A DNA stretch of 64,000 nt from Pseudomonas anatoliensis (lineage in GTDB: Bacteria > Pseudomonadota > Gammaproteobacteria > Pseudomonadales > Pseudomonadaceae). Location: assembly GCF_017976235.1 (NCBI RefSeq), contig NZ_JACVHC010000007.1, forward strand, positions 310,001 to 374,000, given 5' to 3'. Positions 27,344 through 35,447 of the stretch are shown here, in pieces; position 1 is the stretch's first letter, and the number at the start of each line of letters is the position of its first letter. Made by a program: the position numbers and the translations under genes. A model generated the notes under the pieces. That model did no database searches. It was not told the origin of the DNA and was given only the letters and a program-made list of their open reading frames with translations.

Positions 27344-27430
27344 CTGTAGGAGCTGCCGAAGGCTGCGATCTTTTGACTTTGGTTTGAAAAAAAAGATCAA
27401 AAGATCGCAGCCTGCGGCAGCTCCTACAGG
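27344..27430. repeat. REP pair, CTGTAGGAGCTGCCG family
   Basis: Inverted copies of the 32-base unit CTGTAGGAGCTGCCG...GCTGCGATCTTTTG flank a short A-rich spacer, forming a long hairpin after the LysR gene. One arm has A for C at the tenth-to-last position of the CCGCAGG core (CCGAAGG). Confidence 0.88.
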
Positions 27431-27516
27431 AGTTGTCGAAAGTGAGCACACCCATCCAATTTCCTCGCGCCCGGCATCGGCATTATTCAGGCCAATGACA
27501 TTTCAAGGGTCGGGTC

Positions 27517-27933
27517 ATGAACGCTTCACAATGCGATGAACGGGCGGGCGACGTCGGTTTGCTGTTCCTGCGGGTCAGCGGCGGGTTGTTTCTGCTTTGC
27601 GTGCACGGCATGCCCAAGTTGCTCGACTTCACAGCGCAACTGCAACTGATCGAAGACCCGTTCCACCTCGGTGCCCACCTCACATTGATCCTGGCGATCT
27701 TCGCCGAAGTCCTCTGTCCGCTACTGATCGTCGCCGGGGTGCTGGCGCGATTGGCCTGCTTGCCTATTCTCTTTGTGCTACTGGTGGCCTTGCTGATCGT
27801 GCATCCGCAATGGTCTGTGGCCGAGGGGCAGTTCGGTTGGCTGCTGTTAATCCTCTTTACCACTGTATTCATCGCCGGGCCCGGACGGCTGGCGCTCAAT
27901 ACTCGTTTGCCCGGAGTGCTGCGTTATGCCTGA
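27517..27933 (+). CDS. DoxX family membrane protein
   Basis: A 138-aa protein with four hydrophobic helices (around residues 13-33, 50-70, 75-95 and 108-128). The opening GLLFLRVSGGLFLLCVHGMPKLLDF has the conserved arginine, glycine and HGxxKL of the DoxX/DUF417-like family. Members act in membrane redox or detoxification complexes, with roles mostly unknown. The gene overlaps the following monooxygenase-like gene by 8 bases and is cotranscribed with it. Confidence 0.83.
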   Translation: MNASQCDERAGDVGLLFLRVSGGLFLLCVHGMPKLLDFTAQLQLIEDPFHLGAHLTLILAIFAEVLCPLLIVAGVLARLACLPILFVLLVALLIVHPQWSVAEGQFGWLLLILFTTVFIAGPGRLALNTRLPGVLRYA

Positions 27934-28552
27934 AGTCCTGAGTCCAACAGCACCGGGGGCCGGTGAGACCGTCACGCTGATCGTCAAGCACCGGGTCAAG
28001 GCCGGGTTTGAAAAGCCCTATGAAGCCTGGCTGCGCAATATTGTCCGGGTGGCGGGGCTGCGCGAAGGGCATCTGGGCGTTGACGTTGTGCGCGGCAAGC
28101 TGGCGGGACTCGACGCATACACCTGCGTTTTGCGTTTTAGTTCGACCGAAGCCATGCAAACGTGGCTGGAGTCGCCGCAGCGCCAGGCGCTGGTCGACGA
28201 AGCCGCGCCAATGCTGGCCGATGGCGACCAGACCGAAGTCGCCCCAATCAACGAATTCTGGTTCGCCCCGCTGGCCGATGCCGCCACGCCGCCGCCGCGC
28301 TGGAAGCAGGCCGTGATCACGCTGTTGGTGATTTTTCCGCACACCCTGCTGGTGCCGCTGATCTGGGGGCCGCTACTCGGGTTGCATCCACTGCTTTCCA
28401 ACTACGTGGTCGCCACGTTCCTGATCACCCTGACCATCGTGCTGTCGGTGGTCTACGTATTCATGCCCCCCGTGACCCGTTTGTTCGCGCCCTGGCTGGA
28501 AGCCGGTCAGGCCCATGCCCACGTCGACCCCACAGAACACCCGTCACGCTGA
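27926..28552 (+). CDS. Antibiotic-biosynthesis-monooxygenase (ABM) domain protein with membrane tail
   Basis: A 208-aa protein. Residues about 15-110 form a dimeric alpha/beta-barrel ABM domain (VTLIVKHRVKAGFEKPYEAWLRNI...FSSTEAMQTWLESPQR). Residues about 125-185 contain two membrane helices (AVITLLVIFPHTLLVPLIWGPLLGL and YVVATFLITLTIVLSVVYVFM) and end with PPVTRLFAPWL. This ABM plus two-helix architecture is known in a family of uncharacterised membrane monooxygenase-like proteins. The start overlaps DoxX. It precedes the amidohydrolase by 31 bases. Confidence 0.83.
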   Translation: MPEVLSPTAPGAGETVTLIVKHRVKAGFEKPYEAWLRNIVRVAGLREGHLGVDVVRGKLAGLDAYTCVLRFSSTEAMQTWLESPQRQALVDEAAPMLADGDQTEVAPINEFWFAPLADAATPPPRWKQAVITLLVIFPHTLLVPLIWGPLLGLHPLLSNYVVATFLITLTIVLSVVYVFMPPVTRLFAPWLEAGQAHAHVDPTEHPSR

Positions 28553-28583
28553 AGCCCATTCATTTTTTGTCGAAGGAACTGCG

Positions 28584-30422
28584 ATGAGCGCCGATCTGAT
28601 TCTGTTCAATGGCCAATTTCATACCGTAGACCGCACTAAGCCGCTGGCCAGCGCGGTGGCGATCAAGGACGGCCGCTTCGTGGTCGTTGGTAACGACACG
28701 CAAGCCATGGCCTTGCGCGGTCCGGGCACGCAAGTCGTCGATTTGCACGGCCGCTGCGTCATTCCCGGGCTCAACGACTCGCACTTGCACCTGATTCGTG
28801 GCGGTTTGAACTACAACCTCGAACTGCGCTGGGAAGGCGTGCCATCGCTGGCCGATGCCTTGCGCATGCTCAAGGAGCAAGCCGACCGCACGCCGACCCC
28901 GCAATGGGTGCGCGTGGTGGGGGGCTGGAACGAATTCCAGTTCGCCGAAAAACGCATGCCGACCCTCGAAGAGATCAATCAGGCCGCGCCGGACACCCCG
29001 GTGTTTATCCTGCATTTGTACGACCGCGCGCTACTCAACCGCGCCGCATTGCGCGTGGCCGGCTACACCCGTGACACGCCGAACCCGCCGGGTGGTGAGA
29101 TCGTGCGCGATGCCAACGGCAACCCGACCGGCATGCTGGTGGCCAAACCCAACGCAATGATTCTGTACTCGACGCTGGCCAAGGGGCCGAAGCTGCCGCT
29201 GGAATATCAGGTCAACTCGACGCGTCAGTTCATGCGCGAACTCAATCGCCTCGGCCTGACCAGTGCGATCGATGCTGGCGGCGGTTTCCAGAATTATCCG
29301 GACGATTATCAGGTGATCGAACAACTGGCCAAGGACGACCAGTTGACCGTGCGCATCGCCTACAACCTGTTCACCCAAAAGCCGAAAGAAGAGCTGACCG
29401 ATTTCCAGAACTGGACCGGCAGCGTCAAGTTGCATCAGGGCGACGACTTCCTGCGGCACAACGGCGCCGGCGAAATGCTGGTGTTCTCGGCGGCGGACTT
29501 CGAAGATTTCCTCGAGCCACGCCCGGACCTGCCGCAGACCATGGAGCAGGAATTGGAGCCGGTGGTGCGCCACCTCGTCGAACAGCGTTGGCCGTTCCGC
29601 TTGCACGCCACTTACAACGAATCCATCAGCCGCATGCTCGACGTGTTCGAGAAGGTCAACCGTGACATTCCGTTCAACGGTTTGCCGTGGTTCTTCGACC
29701 ATGCCGAAACCATCACCCCGCAGAACATCGAACGGGTCAAAGCGCTGGGCGGCGGTATCGCGATTCAGGATCGTATGGCGTTCCAGGGCGAGTATTTCGT
29801 CGACCGTTACGGTGCAAAAGCCGCCGAAGCCACGCCACCCATCAAGCGCATGCTGGCCGAAGGCGTGCCGGTCGGCGCCGGCACCGACGCCACGCGGGTG
29901 TCCAGCTACAACCCGTGGACCTCGCTGTACTGGATGGTCAGCGGTCGCACCGTCGGTGGGCTGGCGCTGTACGAAGAAGGTTTGCCACGCACCACCGCGC
30001 TGGAATTGTTCACCCACGGCAGCGCCTGGTTCTCCTCCGAACAGGGCAAGAAGGGCCAGATCAAGGTCGGGCAACTGGCGGATCTGGCGGCGTTGAGTGC
30101 GGACTTCTTCCACGTCGAGGAAGAGGCGATCAAGTGGATTGAGTCGGTGCTGACCGTGGTTGGCGGCAAGATCGTCTACGCCTCTGGCGATTTTCAGGAC
30201 CTCGGGCCGGCCAGCGTGCCGGTGCTGCCGGACTGGTCGCCCGTGGTCAAAGTCCCGGGCCACTGGCGGCCGAATTCTCCGTTGCAGGCGCAAGTGCACC
30301 AGTGCAGCGGCCCCTGTGGCGTGCACTCGCACAGCCATGAAAAAGCGCGTTTGTCGAATGCGCCGGTCAGTGACTTCGCCGGTTTCTGGGGCGCGTTCGG
30401 TTGCTCCTGCTTCGCCTTCTGA
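28584..30422 (+). CDS. Amidohydrolase, YtcJ-like (amidohydrolase 3 family)
   Basis: A 612-aa metal-dependent hydrolase starting at the ATG behind GAAGGAA. The metal-binding HxH is in PGLNDSHLHL (H67, H69). Further ligands lie in RLHATYNES and WFFDHAE, and the metal-site aspartate in GAGTDATRVSSYNP. The C-terminal GQIKVGQLADLAALSADFF closes the barrel in the usual way. YtcJ-like enzymes hydrolyse amide or carbamate-type substrates; the specificity is unknown. It is followed 72 bases later by an isochorismatase-like hydrolase, suggesting sequential action on one nitrogenous substrate. That is inference. Confidence 0.87.
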   Translation: MSADLILFNGQFHTVDRTKPLASAVAIKDGRFVVVGNDTQAMALRGPGTQVVDLHGRCVIPGLNDSHLHLIRGGLNYNLELRWEGVPSLADALRMLKEQADRTPTPQWVRVVGGWNEFQFAEKRMPTLEEINQAAPDTPVFILHLYDRALLNRAALRVAGYTRDTPNPPGGEIVRDANGNPTGMLVAKPNAMILYSTLAKGPKLPLEYQVNSTRQFMRELNRLGLTSAIDAGGGFQNYPDDYQVIEQLAKDDQLTVRIAYNLFTQKPKEELTDFQNWTGSVKLHQGDDFLRHNGAGEMLVFSAADFEDFLEPRPDLPQTMEQELEPVVRHLVEQRWPFRLHATYNESISRMLDVFEKVNRDIPFNGLPWFFDHAETITPQNIERVKALGGGIAIQDRMAFQGEYFVDRYGAKAAEATPPIKRMLAEGVPVGAGTDATRVSSYNPWTSLYWMVSGRTVGGLALYEEGLPRTTALELFTHGSAWFSSEQGKKGQIKVGQLADLAALSADFFHVEEEAIKWIESVLTVVGGKIVYASGDFQDLGPASVPVLPDWSPVVKVPGHWRPNSPLQAQVHQCSGPCGVHSHSHEKARLSNAPVSDFAGFWGAFGCSCFAF

Positions 30423-30494
30423 TCTCTTTCAAAAGCGTCGGCCATGCGGTCGACGCTTCACGCAACATCCATCCGTCCATCAAGGAGTTTCCCC

Positions 30495-31118
30495 ATGAGC
30501 GTTCCTTACACACGTTTGAACAAAGACGATGCGGTTGTGCTGTTGGTCGATCATCAGACCGGCCTGATCTCGCTGGTGCAGGATTTTTCGCCGAACGAGT
30601 TCAAGAACAACGTGCTGGCGCTGGGCGACATCGCCAAGTTCTTCAAACTGCCGACCATCCTCACCACCAGCTTCGACGCCGGCCCCAACGGCCCGATCGT
30701 GCCTGAGCTGCTGGAGCAATTTCCGGACGCGCCGTTCATTCAACGTCCAGGCCAGATCAACGCCTGGGACAACGAAGATTTCGTCAAGGCGATCAAGGCA
30801 ACCGGTCGCAAGCAACTGATCATCGCCGGTGTGGTGACTGACGTGTGCGTGGCATTCCCGACCCTGTCGGCGATTGCTGAAGGCTTTGAAGTGTTCGTGG
30901 TAACCGACTCTTCCGGCACCTTCAACACCACCGTGCAGCAAGCAGCGTGGGCGCGGATGTCGGCGGCCGGTGCGCAACTGATGAACTGGTTCTCCGTGGC
31001 GTGCGAGTTGCAGGGTGACTGGCGCAACGACATGGAAGGCCTGGCGAATCTGCTGTCGAATCGCCTGCCGAACTATCGCAACCTGATCAACAGCTATACC
31101 AAGTTCACCGCTAAGTAA
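30495..31118 (+). CDS. Isochorismatase-family hydrolase, YcaC type
   Basis: A 207-aa protein from the ATG at 30495 behind AAGGAG. The cysteine-hydrolase site is visible: D19 in VLLVDHQTGL and the nucleophile C118 in AGVVTDVCVAFP. The segment GDIAKFFKLPTILTTSF and the tail around DMEGLANLLSNRLPNYRNLI fit the YcaC subgroup, which forms octameric rings and has no firm substrate. It ends the DoxX-ABM-amidohydrolase group, and a REP pair starts directly after its stop codon. Confidence 0.88.
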   Translation: MSVPYTRLNKDDAVVLLVDHQTGLISLVQDFSPNEFKNNVLALGDIAKFFKLPTILTTSFDAGPNGPIVPELLEQFPDAPFIQRPGQINAWDNEDFVKAIKATGRKQLIIAGVVTDVCVAFPTLSAIAEGFEVFVVTDSSGTFNTTVQQAAWARMSAAGAQLMNWFSVACELQGDWRNDMEGLANLLSNRLPNYRNLINSYTKFTAK

Positions 31119-31200
31119 GATCAAAAGATCGCAGCCTGCGGCAGCTCCTACAGGGGGAACGCAGTCCAATGTAGGAGCTGCCGCAGGCTGCGATCTTTTG
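31119..31200. repeat. REP pair, CTGTAGGAGCTGCCG family
   Basis: Inverted REP copies abutting the isochorismatase stop codon and ending 2 bases before the stop of the convergent channel gene. It probably also works as a bidirectional terminator-like hairpin. Confidence 0.88.
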
Positions 31201-31202
31201 CT

Positions 31203-32630
31203 TTAACGCTTCTGCAACCAGCCCAGAAACCCACCTTTTCTGACCGGTGCCGCGTTGGCCAACAACGCCAGTTGACTGCTCTGCTGCCGTACGGCCTGCA
31301 ATTTGTTCAGCGCCGTCCCCACCTCTCTGCGCTTTTCCATGCACTGGCGCGTGAGGGTCTTGTCGAGACGGTAGATGATCGAAGACGTCATCGCGGTAAA
31401 CGTCGCCTGCGAAGGCGTGTCCGCCAGAATGCTTTGCTCACCCATGACCTCGCTCGGCCCCATGCGCCCGGCTTCAGTCTGGTCAGCGCCATCCGGCACC
31501 GTCGCGCTGACCACGCCGGTAGCAATCACAAACAGACTGTCCGGCACTTCATTCAAATCAAGCACGACCTGGCCGGCGCTGTACTGCTGCGCGACCATCG
31601 ATTCTGCCAGTCGGTCGCGTTCATCAGGACTCAGCGAACGGAAGATCTTCACTTCATCGAGCAATGCACGGGCGCGGGTCGTAGGCTCGATCACGCCGTC
31701 CGGATGCCGCGAAATTCCGGCAGCCTCAAGATGCCGATGAGCAAGGTCGAACAGTTGATTGCGCACTTCGCTTTTCTTGCCCAGCTCGGCAATAAAACCG
31801 CTGGCCACGTATTCGGACATTTCCTCACCGGCTTCTTTCAACACCACTTTCGGCGCCGGCGACAACAGCAGGCTGCTGCTGCCTTGCAGCGTGCGATCAA
31901 GGGCATCCAGTACGCGGCGCGGGCGAATGTGGTTGGGGACTTTGATGCTGATCGACACACCGTGCATGTTGTTCGGGCGACTGAGGTTGACGATCTTGGC
32001 CTTGGCCGCCACCGAGTTCGGCACCACGGCCATGGTGCCGGCACTGGTCAGCAAGTGCGTGGCGCGCCAGTCGATGTCGAGCACCTTGCCCTCGACGCCG
32101 TCGATCACCACGAAGTCGTCGACTTGATACGGTTTTGTGGTGTTGAGCACGATCCCGCTGAACACATCAGCCAAGGTGCTTTGCAGCGCCAGACCGACGA
32201 CGATGGCGACCACACCGGAGGTTGCGAGCAAGCCTTTGACCGGCAACTCCAGCACGTAACCCGCCGCCGCGACAATCGCGACCAGAAACACCAGCGCACC
32301 GATCACGTCCTGCAACAAGCGACCGCTGTGGCCGATGCGGCGCATCAGCGCCAGGCCGATCACCTCCGTCAGCACTCGCGCCGCATACAGCCACCAGAGA
32401 ATGCCCAACGCCGTCGCCCCGAGCTGCGCCACCCGGTCATCGACGAACAGCGGCGCCTGCAAAGGGCTGACACCGGCATTGATGACCAGCGCGCTAAACC
32501 CCAGGAACAGCGCCAGCCGCACCCCGACCCGTGGCGCACGATGGGTAAATGGCGTGAAGTGCCAGAGCACGGCGTCAACCACCAGCAGCAGGGCACTCCA
32601 GGACAGCAGGTGGGCGAAGAGGAAGGACAT
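31203..32630 (-). CDS. MscS-type mechanosensitive channel with cyclic-nucleotide-binding domain
   Basis: A 475-aa protein starting at the ATG at 32630, eight bases after GGAG. Four or five membrane helices lead to the MscS pore helix and beta domain (GLLATSGVVAIVVGLALQSTLADVFSGIV, then VDDFVVIDGVEGKVLDIDWRATHLLT). After the MscS C-terminal region, residues about 335-450 form a cNMP-binding fold (IFRSLSPDERDRLAESMVAQQYSAGQVVLDLNE, MGEQSILADTPSQATFTAMT). It resembles the MscS/CNG-domain channels whose conductance may be ligand-modulated. Whether the domain keeps nucleotide binding is uncertain: the usual phosphate-binding GExxxxxxxxRxA appears as GEQSILADTPSQAT, lacking the arginine. Confidence 0.87.
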   Translation of the reverse strand: MSFLFAHLLSWSALLLVVDAVLWHFTPFTHRAPRVGVRLALFLGFSALVINAGVSPLQAPLFVDDRVAQLGATALGILWWLYAARVLTEVIGLALMRRIGHSGRLLQDVIGALVFLVAIVAAAGYVLELPVKGLLATSGVVAIVVGLALQSTLADVFSGIVLNTTKPYQVDDFVVIDGVEGKVLDIDWRATHLLTSAGTMAVVPNSVAAKAKIVNLSRPNNMHGVSISIKVPNHIRPRRVLDALDRTLQGSSSLLLSPAPKVVLKEAGEEMSEYVASGFIAELGKKSEVRNQLFDLAHRHLEAAGISRHPDGVIEPTTRARALLDEVKIFRSLSPDERDRLAESMVAQQYSAGQVVLDLNEVPDSLFVIATGVVSATVPDGADQTEAGRMGPSEVMGEQSILADTPSQATFTAMTSSIIYRLDKTLTRQCMEKRREVGTALNKLQAVRQQSSQLALLANAAPVRKGGFLGWLQKR

Positions 32631-32712
32631 TGGGCATTCTCCGAGGCGGATGGGAGTCTGAGGCGAGGAAGCTTCAAGATCAGGCACAAAAAACGCAGCC
32701 CCGGCACGTCCC

Positions 32713-32744
32713 CTGTAGGAGCTGCCGCAGGCTGCGATCTTTTG
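32713..32744. repeat. Single REP, CTGTAGGAGCTGCCG family
   Basis: One unpaired 32-base copy between the channel and esterase genes. Confidence 0.82.
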
Positions 32745-32747
32745 CCG

Positions 32748-33767
32748 TCAAGGCTGCAAGTGAGTCTTGAGTTCAGCCGCCGCCTGACGCACCGCCGCCT
32801 TCACCTCAGGAATCTGACTCAGCGGATTGAGCAAACCAAAGTCATGAATCATCCCGTTGTAGCGCACCGACGTCACCGGCACGCCGGCCGCGTCGAGGTG
32901 CCGCGCATAACCTTCGCCTTCGTCACGCAGCACGTCGAACTCGGCGGTCTGCACCAGTGCGGCGGGCAGGCCTTTGAGCTGTTCAGTGCTGGCGTTGAGT
33001 GGCGAGGCATGGATCTGGGCGCGCTCGGCCGGGTTAGTGGTGTAGTTGTCCCAGAACCACTGCATCATGCCTTTGGTGAGGAAGTGGCCCTCGGCAAATT
33101 GCTGGTACGAGCCGTCGTCGAATTGCGCGTTGGTCACTGGCCACATCAACAACTGGAAGCGCAGGGCCGGGGTTTTCTGTTCCTTGGCCATCAGCGCGAC
33201 GACCGCCGCCATGTTGCCGCCGACGCTGTTGCCGGCCACCGCCAGGCGCTTGCCGTCGACGCCGATGTCCTTGCCGTGCTCGGCCACCCATTTTGTGGCG
33301 GCGTAAGCCTGGTTGATCGCGGTCGGGTACTGCGCTTCCGGCGACGGCGTGTAATCGACGTACACCGCTACCGCGCCAGAACCCACAACCAGATCACGGA
33401 TCAGGCGTTGGTGAGTCGGGTAGTCGCCCAGCACCCAGCCGCCGCCGTGGAAGAACATGAATACCGGCAGTTCACCTTTGACCTTGGCCGGACGCACCAC
33501 TTTCAGGTTGATGGTCTGGCCATCGACCTTGATCGCCTTGTCGCTGACTTCAACACCGGACAGGTCCACTTTCACCGAAGCCTGCGCACCGGTCAGCACT
33601 GCACGGGCGTCTTTCGGGCTGAGTTGCTCCAGCGGTTTGCCACCCCCAGCGGCGAGGGCGTCGAGGAAAGCTTGGGTGTTGTGCTCGACACCGCTGGTCT
33701 CGGCGGCGAAAGCGTTGCCGATGGACAGGGCGAGGAGGGTAGCGGTCAGCGTCTTTTTAATGATCAT
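32748..33767 (-). CDS. Exported alpha/beta hydrolase, hormone-sensitive-lipase (HSL/family IV) esterase type
   Basis: A 339-aa protein starting at the ATG at 33767 (AAGGA seven bases ahead). It has a signal peptide cleaved near NAFA-AETSG. The oxyanion motif HGGGW is at 107-111, and the nucleophile is S181 in GNSVGG, which replaces the family's usual GDSAG. The acid is D279 (EFDVLRDE) and the base is H309 (GMIHDF). It probably hydrolyses short acyl esters in the periplasm. It is divergent from the LysR gene at 33900, which is its likely regulator. Confidence 0.87.
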   Translation of the reverse strand: MIIKKTLTATLLALSIGNAFAAETSGVEHNTQAFLDALAAGGGKPLEQLSPKDARAVLTGAQASVKVDLSGVEVSDKAIKVDGQTINLKVVRPAKVKGELPVFMFFHGGGWVLGDYPTHQRLIRDLVVGSGAVAVYVDYTPSPEAQYPTAINQAYAATKWVAEHGKDIGVDGKRLAVAGNSVGGNMAAVVALMAKEQKTPALRFQLLMWPVTNAQFDDGSYQQFAEGHFLTKGMMQWFWDNYTTNPAERAQIHASPLNASTEQLKGLPAALVQTAEFDVLRDEGEGYARHLDAAGVPVTSVRYNGMIHDFGLLNPLSQIPEVKAAVRQAAAELKTHLQP

Positions 33768-33899
33768 GTTCAATTCCTTTTTCAAGTGTGTTCGCGATTG
33801 GCTCGTAGGTTGGTTTCAACACCGTGGACACAGATTAATAGGGTGCCGTGAAGTGAAAAAGCGGCTATAAAGCGTTTAACTGTCCACCAGAGAGTGACA

Positions 33900-34799
33900 A
33901 TGAACCCGTTTGAAGACATGCGTATTTTTTGCCAGGTCATGGACTCCGGCAGCTTCACCGCGGCGGCCGATCAGTTGGGCCTGTCCAAGCAATTCGTCAG
34001 CCGCCGCTTGATGCAACTCGAAGACCGCCTCGGCGTGCGTTTGCTCAATCGCTCGACCCGCCGCCTCGACGTTACGCCGCTGGGCCAGAGCTATTACGAA
34101 TCGGCGCTGCGCCTGCTCGGCGAAGTCGAACAGGTCGAACAAGGCATCGCCGGGCAGACTGCCGAGCCTCGCGGCACGATTCGTCTGAGCGCGCCGTTGT
34201 CTTTTGCCGTGGCGCATCTCGGTTGCTTGCTGCCGGTGTTTTTGCAGCGCTACCGCGAGGTCACGGTGGAAGTGGATTTGAGCGACCGTCCGGTGGATCT
34301 GCTCGGCGAAGGTTACGACCTGGCGCTGCGCATCGGTGTGCTGGAAGACTCGACGCTGATCGCTCGCCGTATCGCCAGCATCGAACGGGTGTACTGTGCC
34401 AGCCCCGCGTATCTGGCCGAACGCGGCACGCCACTCAAACCGGAAGATCTGCTCGGGCATGACTGCTTGCCGTATGGCCATGGGCGTTCAGTGCAGTGGC
34501 GGTTCAACGCGGGGCAGGGCAAACCGCTGCTGGTGAATGTCGCCGGGCGCATGCGCGTCAACAACGGTGAGTTGCTCAGGGATGCGGCGGTGCAGGGGAT
34601 GGGGATTACCTATCTGCCGACGTTTATTGTTGGCGCGGCGTTGAAAGAGGGGCGATTGGTGGCGGTGCTGGATGATCTGCGGCCAGAGCCGCTGACCTTG
34701 TCGGCGGTCTACCCGCAGCACCGTCAGGCCTCACGCCCGGTGCAGGCGTTGGTCGAGTTTCTGCGGGAACGGTTGAATCAGAGCAACGTCGCCCTTTAA
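33900..34799 (+). CDS. LysR family transcriptional regulator
   Basis: A 299-aa regulator from the ATG at 33900; an in-frame GTG lies two codons earlier. The HTH is FEDMRIFCQVMDSGSFTAAADQLGLSKQFVSRRLMQLEDRLG (residues about 3-45), with the variant recognition helix SKQFVSRRLMQLE common in the LysR subgroup that represses divergent oxidoreductase or esterase genes. The substrate domain starts at GTIRLSAPLSF. Divergent from the esterase across about 130 bases. A REP pair follows the stop. Confidence 0.87.
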   Translation: MNPFEDMRIFCQVMDSGSFTAAADQLGLSKQFVSRRLMQLEDRLGVRLLNRSTRRLDVTPLGQSYYESALRLLGEVEQVEQGIAGQTAEPRGTIRLSAPLSFAVAHLGCLLPVFLQRYREVTVEVDLSDRPVDLLGEGYDLALRIGVLEDSTLIARRIASIERVYCASPAYLAERGTPLKPEDLLGHDCLPYGHGRSVQWRFNAGQGKPLLVNVAGRMRVNNGELLRDAAVQGMGITYLPTFIVGAALKEGRLVAVLDDLRPEPLTLSAVYPQHRQASRPVQALVEFLRERLNQSNVAL

Positions 34800-34815
34800 G
34801 CCGTACGCAAATCAA

Positions 34816-34901
34816 CTGTAGGAGCTGCCGCAGGCTGCGATCCTTTGATCTGGTCTTTAAAAACAAGATCAAAAGATCGCAGCCTGCGGCAGCTCCTACA
34901 G
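34816..34901. repeat. REP pair, CTGTAGGAGCTGCCG family
   Basis: Inverted copies with an A/T-rich spacer between the LysR gene and the convergent glycine-rich gene. Confidence 0.87.
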
Positions 34902-34925
34902 GGATTGCGGTGTTTTCAGGATGGT

Positions 34926-35372
34926 TTAGTTAGTGCGTTTGTCATCGCCTGGTTCGCCACCGACATGCACGCCGCGATCGTCCCCGACCTCACCGGCACG
35001 GTGTACACCATGATCGTCGCCTGGCTCTGAGTGGGTGCCGCTGCGTCCCGAGGAGGATGCGGAACTGCCGGAGTGTCCGGCGCCCTGACCACCGCTGTCA
35101 CCGCGGCCACTGTGACCGCCGCCGTCGCCATGGCCGCTGCCTCCACTGCCGCCATGTCCACCACCGTTACCTCCGCTGCCGCCACCGCTCCCTCCATGAC
35201 CGCCGCCGCTGCCGCCACCACCGCTCCCTCCATGGCCACCGCCACCGCCGCCACTTCCGCCTTCCTTCGCCTGAACACTGGAAATGCCCGACAGGCTGTC
35301 TGGAATCATTACCGTAGACGCCGACAGAACCGCGCCGATGGCCATCGCGAGCATGAGCTTTTTAATGTGCAT
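34926..35372 (-). CDS. Glycine-rich exported protein
   Basis: A 148-aa protein with a GGAG ribosome site and a signal peptide ending about SSVQA-KEGG (residue 35). Residues 38-100 are almost entirely GG(S/H/N/G) repeats. The last about 50 residues are hydrophilic and rich in His, Asp and Gly (GDDHGVH, GDDRGVH). It has no recognisable fold. It lies next to the gspGF genes, so it might be a substrate or surface component of the manganese/secretion locus; histidine and aspartate could bind metal. That is speculation. The base composition on the coding strand is strongly skewed by the glycine codons. Confidence 0.6.
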   Translation of the reverse strand: MHIKKLMLAMAIGAVLSASTVMIPDSLSGISSVQAKEGGSGGGGGGHGGSGGGGSGGGHGGSGGGSGGNGGGHGGSGGSGHGDGGGHSGRGDSGGQGAGHSGSSASSSGRSGTHSEPGDDHGVHRAGEVGDDRGVHVGGEPGDDKRTN

Positions 35373-35447
35373 ATCGTTCTCCGTTTTGTTGTCTGGGGTG
35401 GGAACGTGGATGTGCTTTGTTGCGATTGATCCGACCCGTTCCCGCGG

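Noticed and set aside
31272..33851. Long plus-strand open frame across the channel and esterase genes
   Set aside because: It spans two well-recognised minus-strand genes and a REP, and has a His/Gln/Arg-rich antisense composition.
35031..35280. Plus-strand Ala/Thr-rich frame opposite the glycine-rich gene
   Set aside because: It is the antisense of GGN repeats; the minus strand has the signal peptide and ribosome site.
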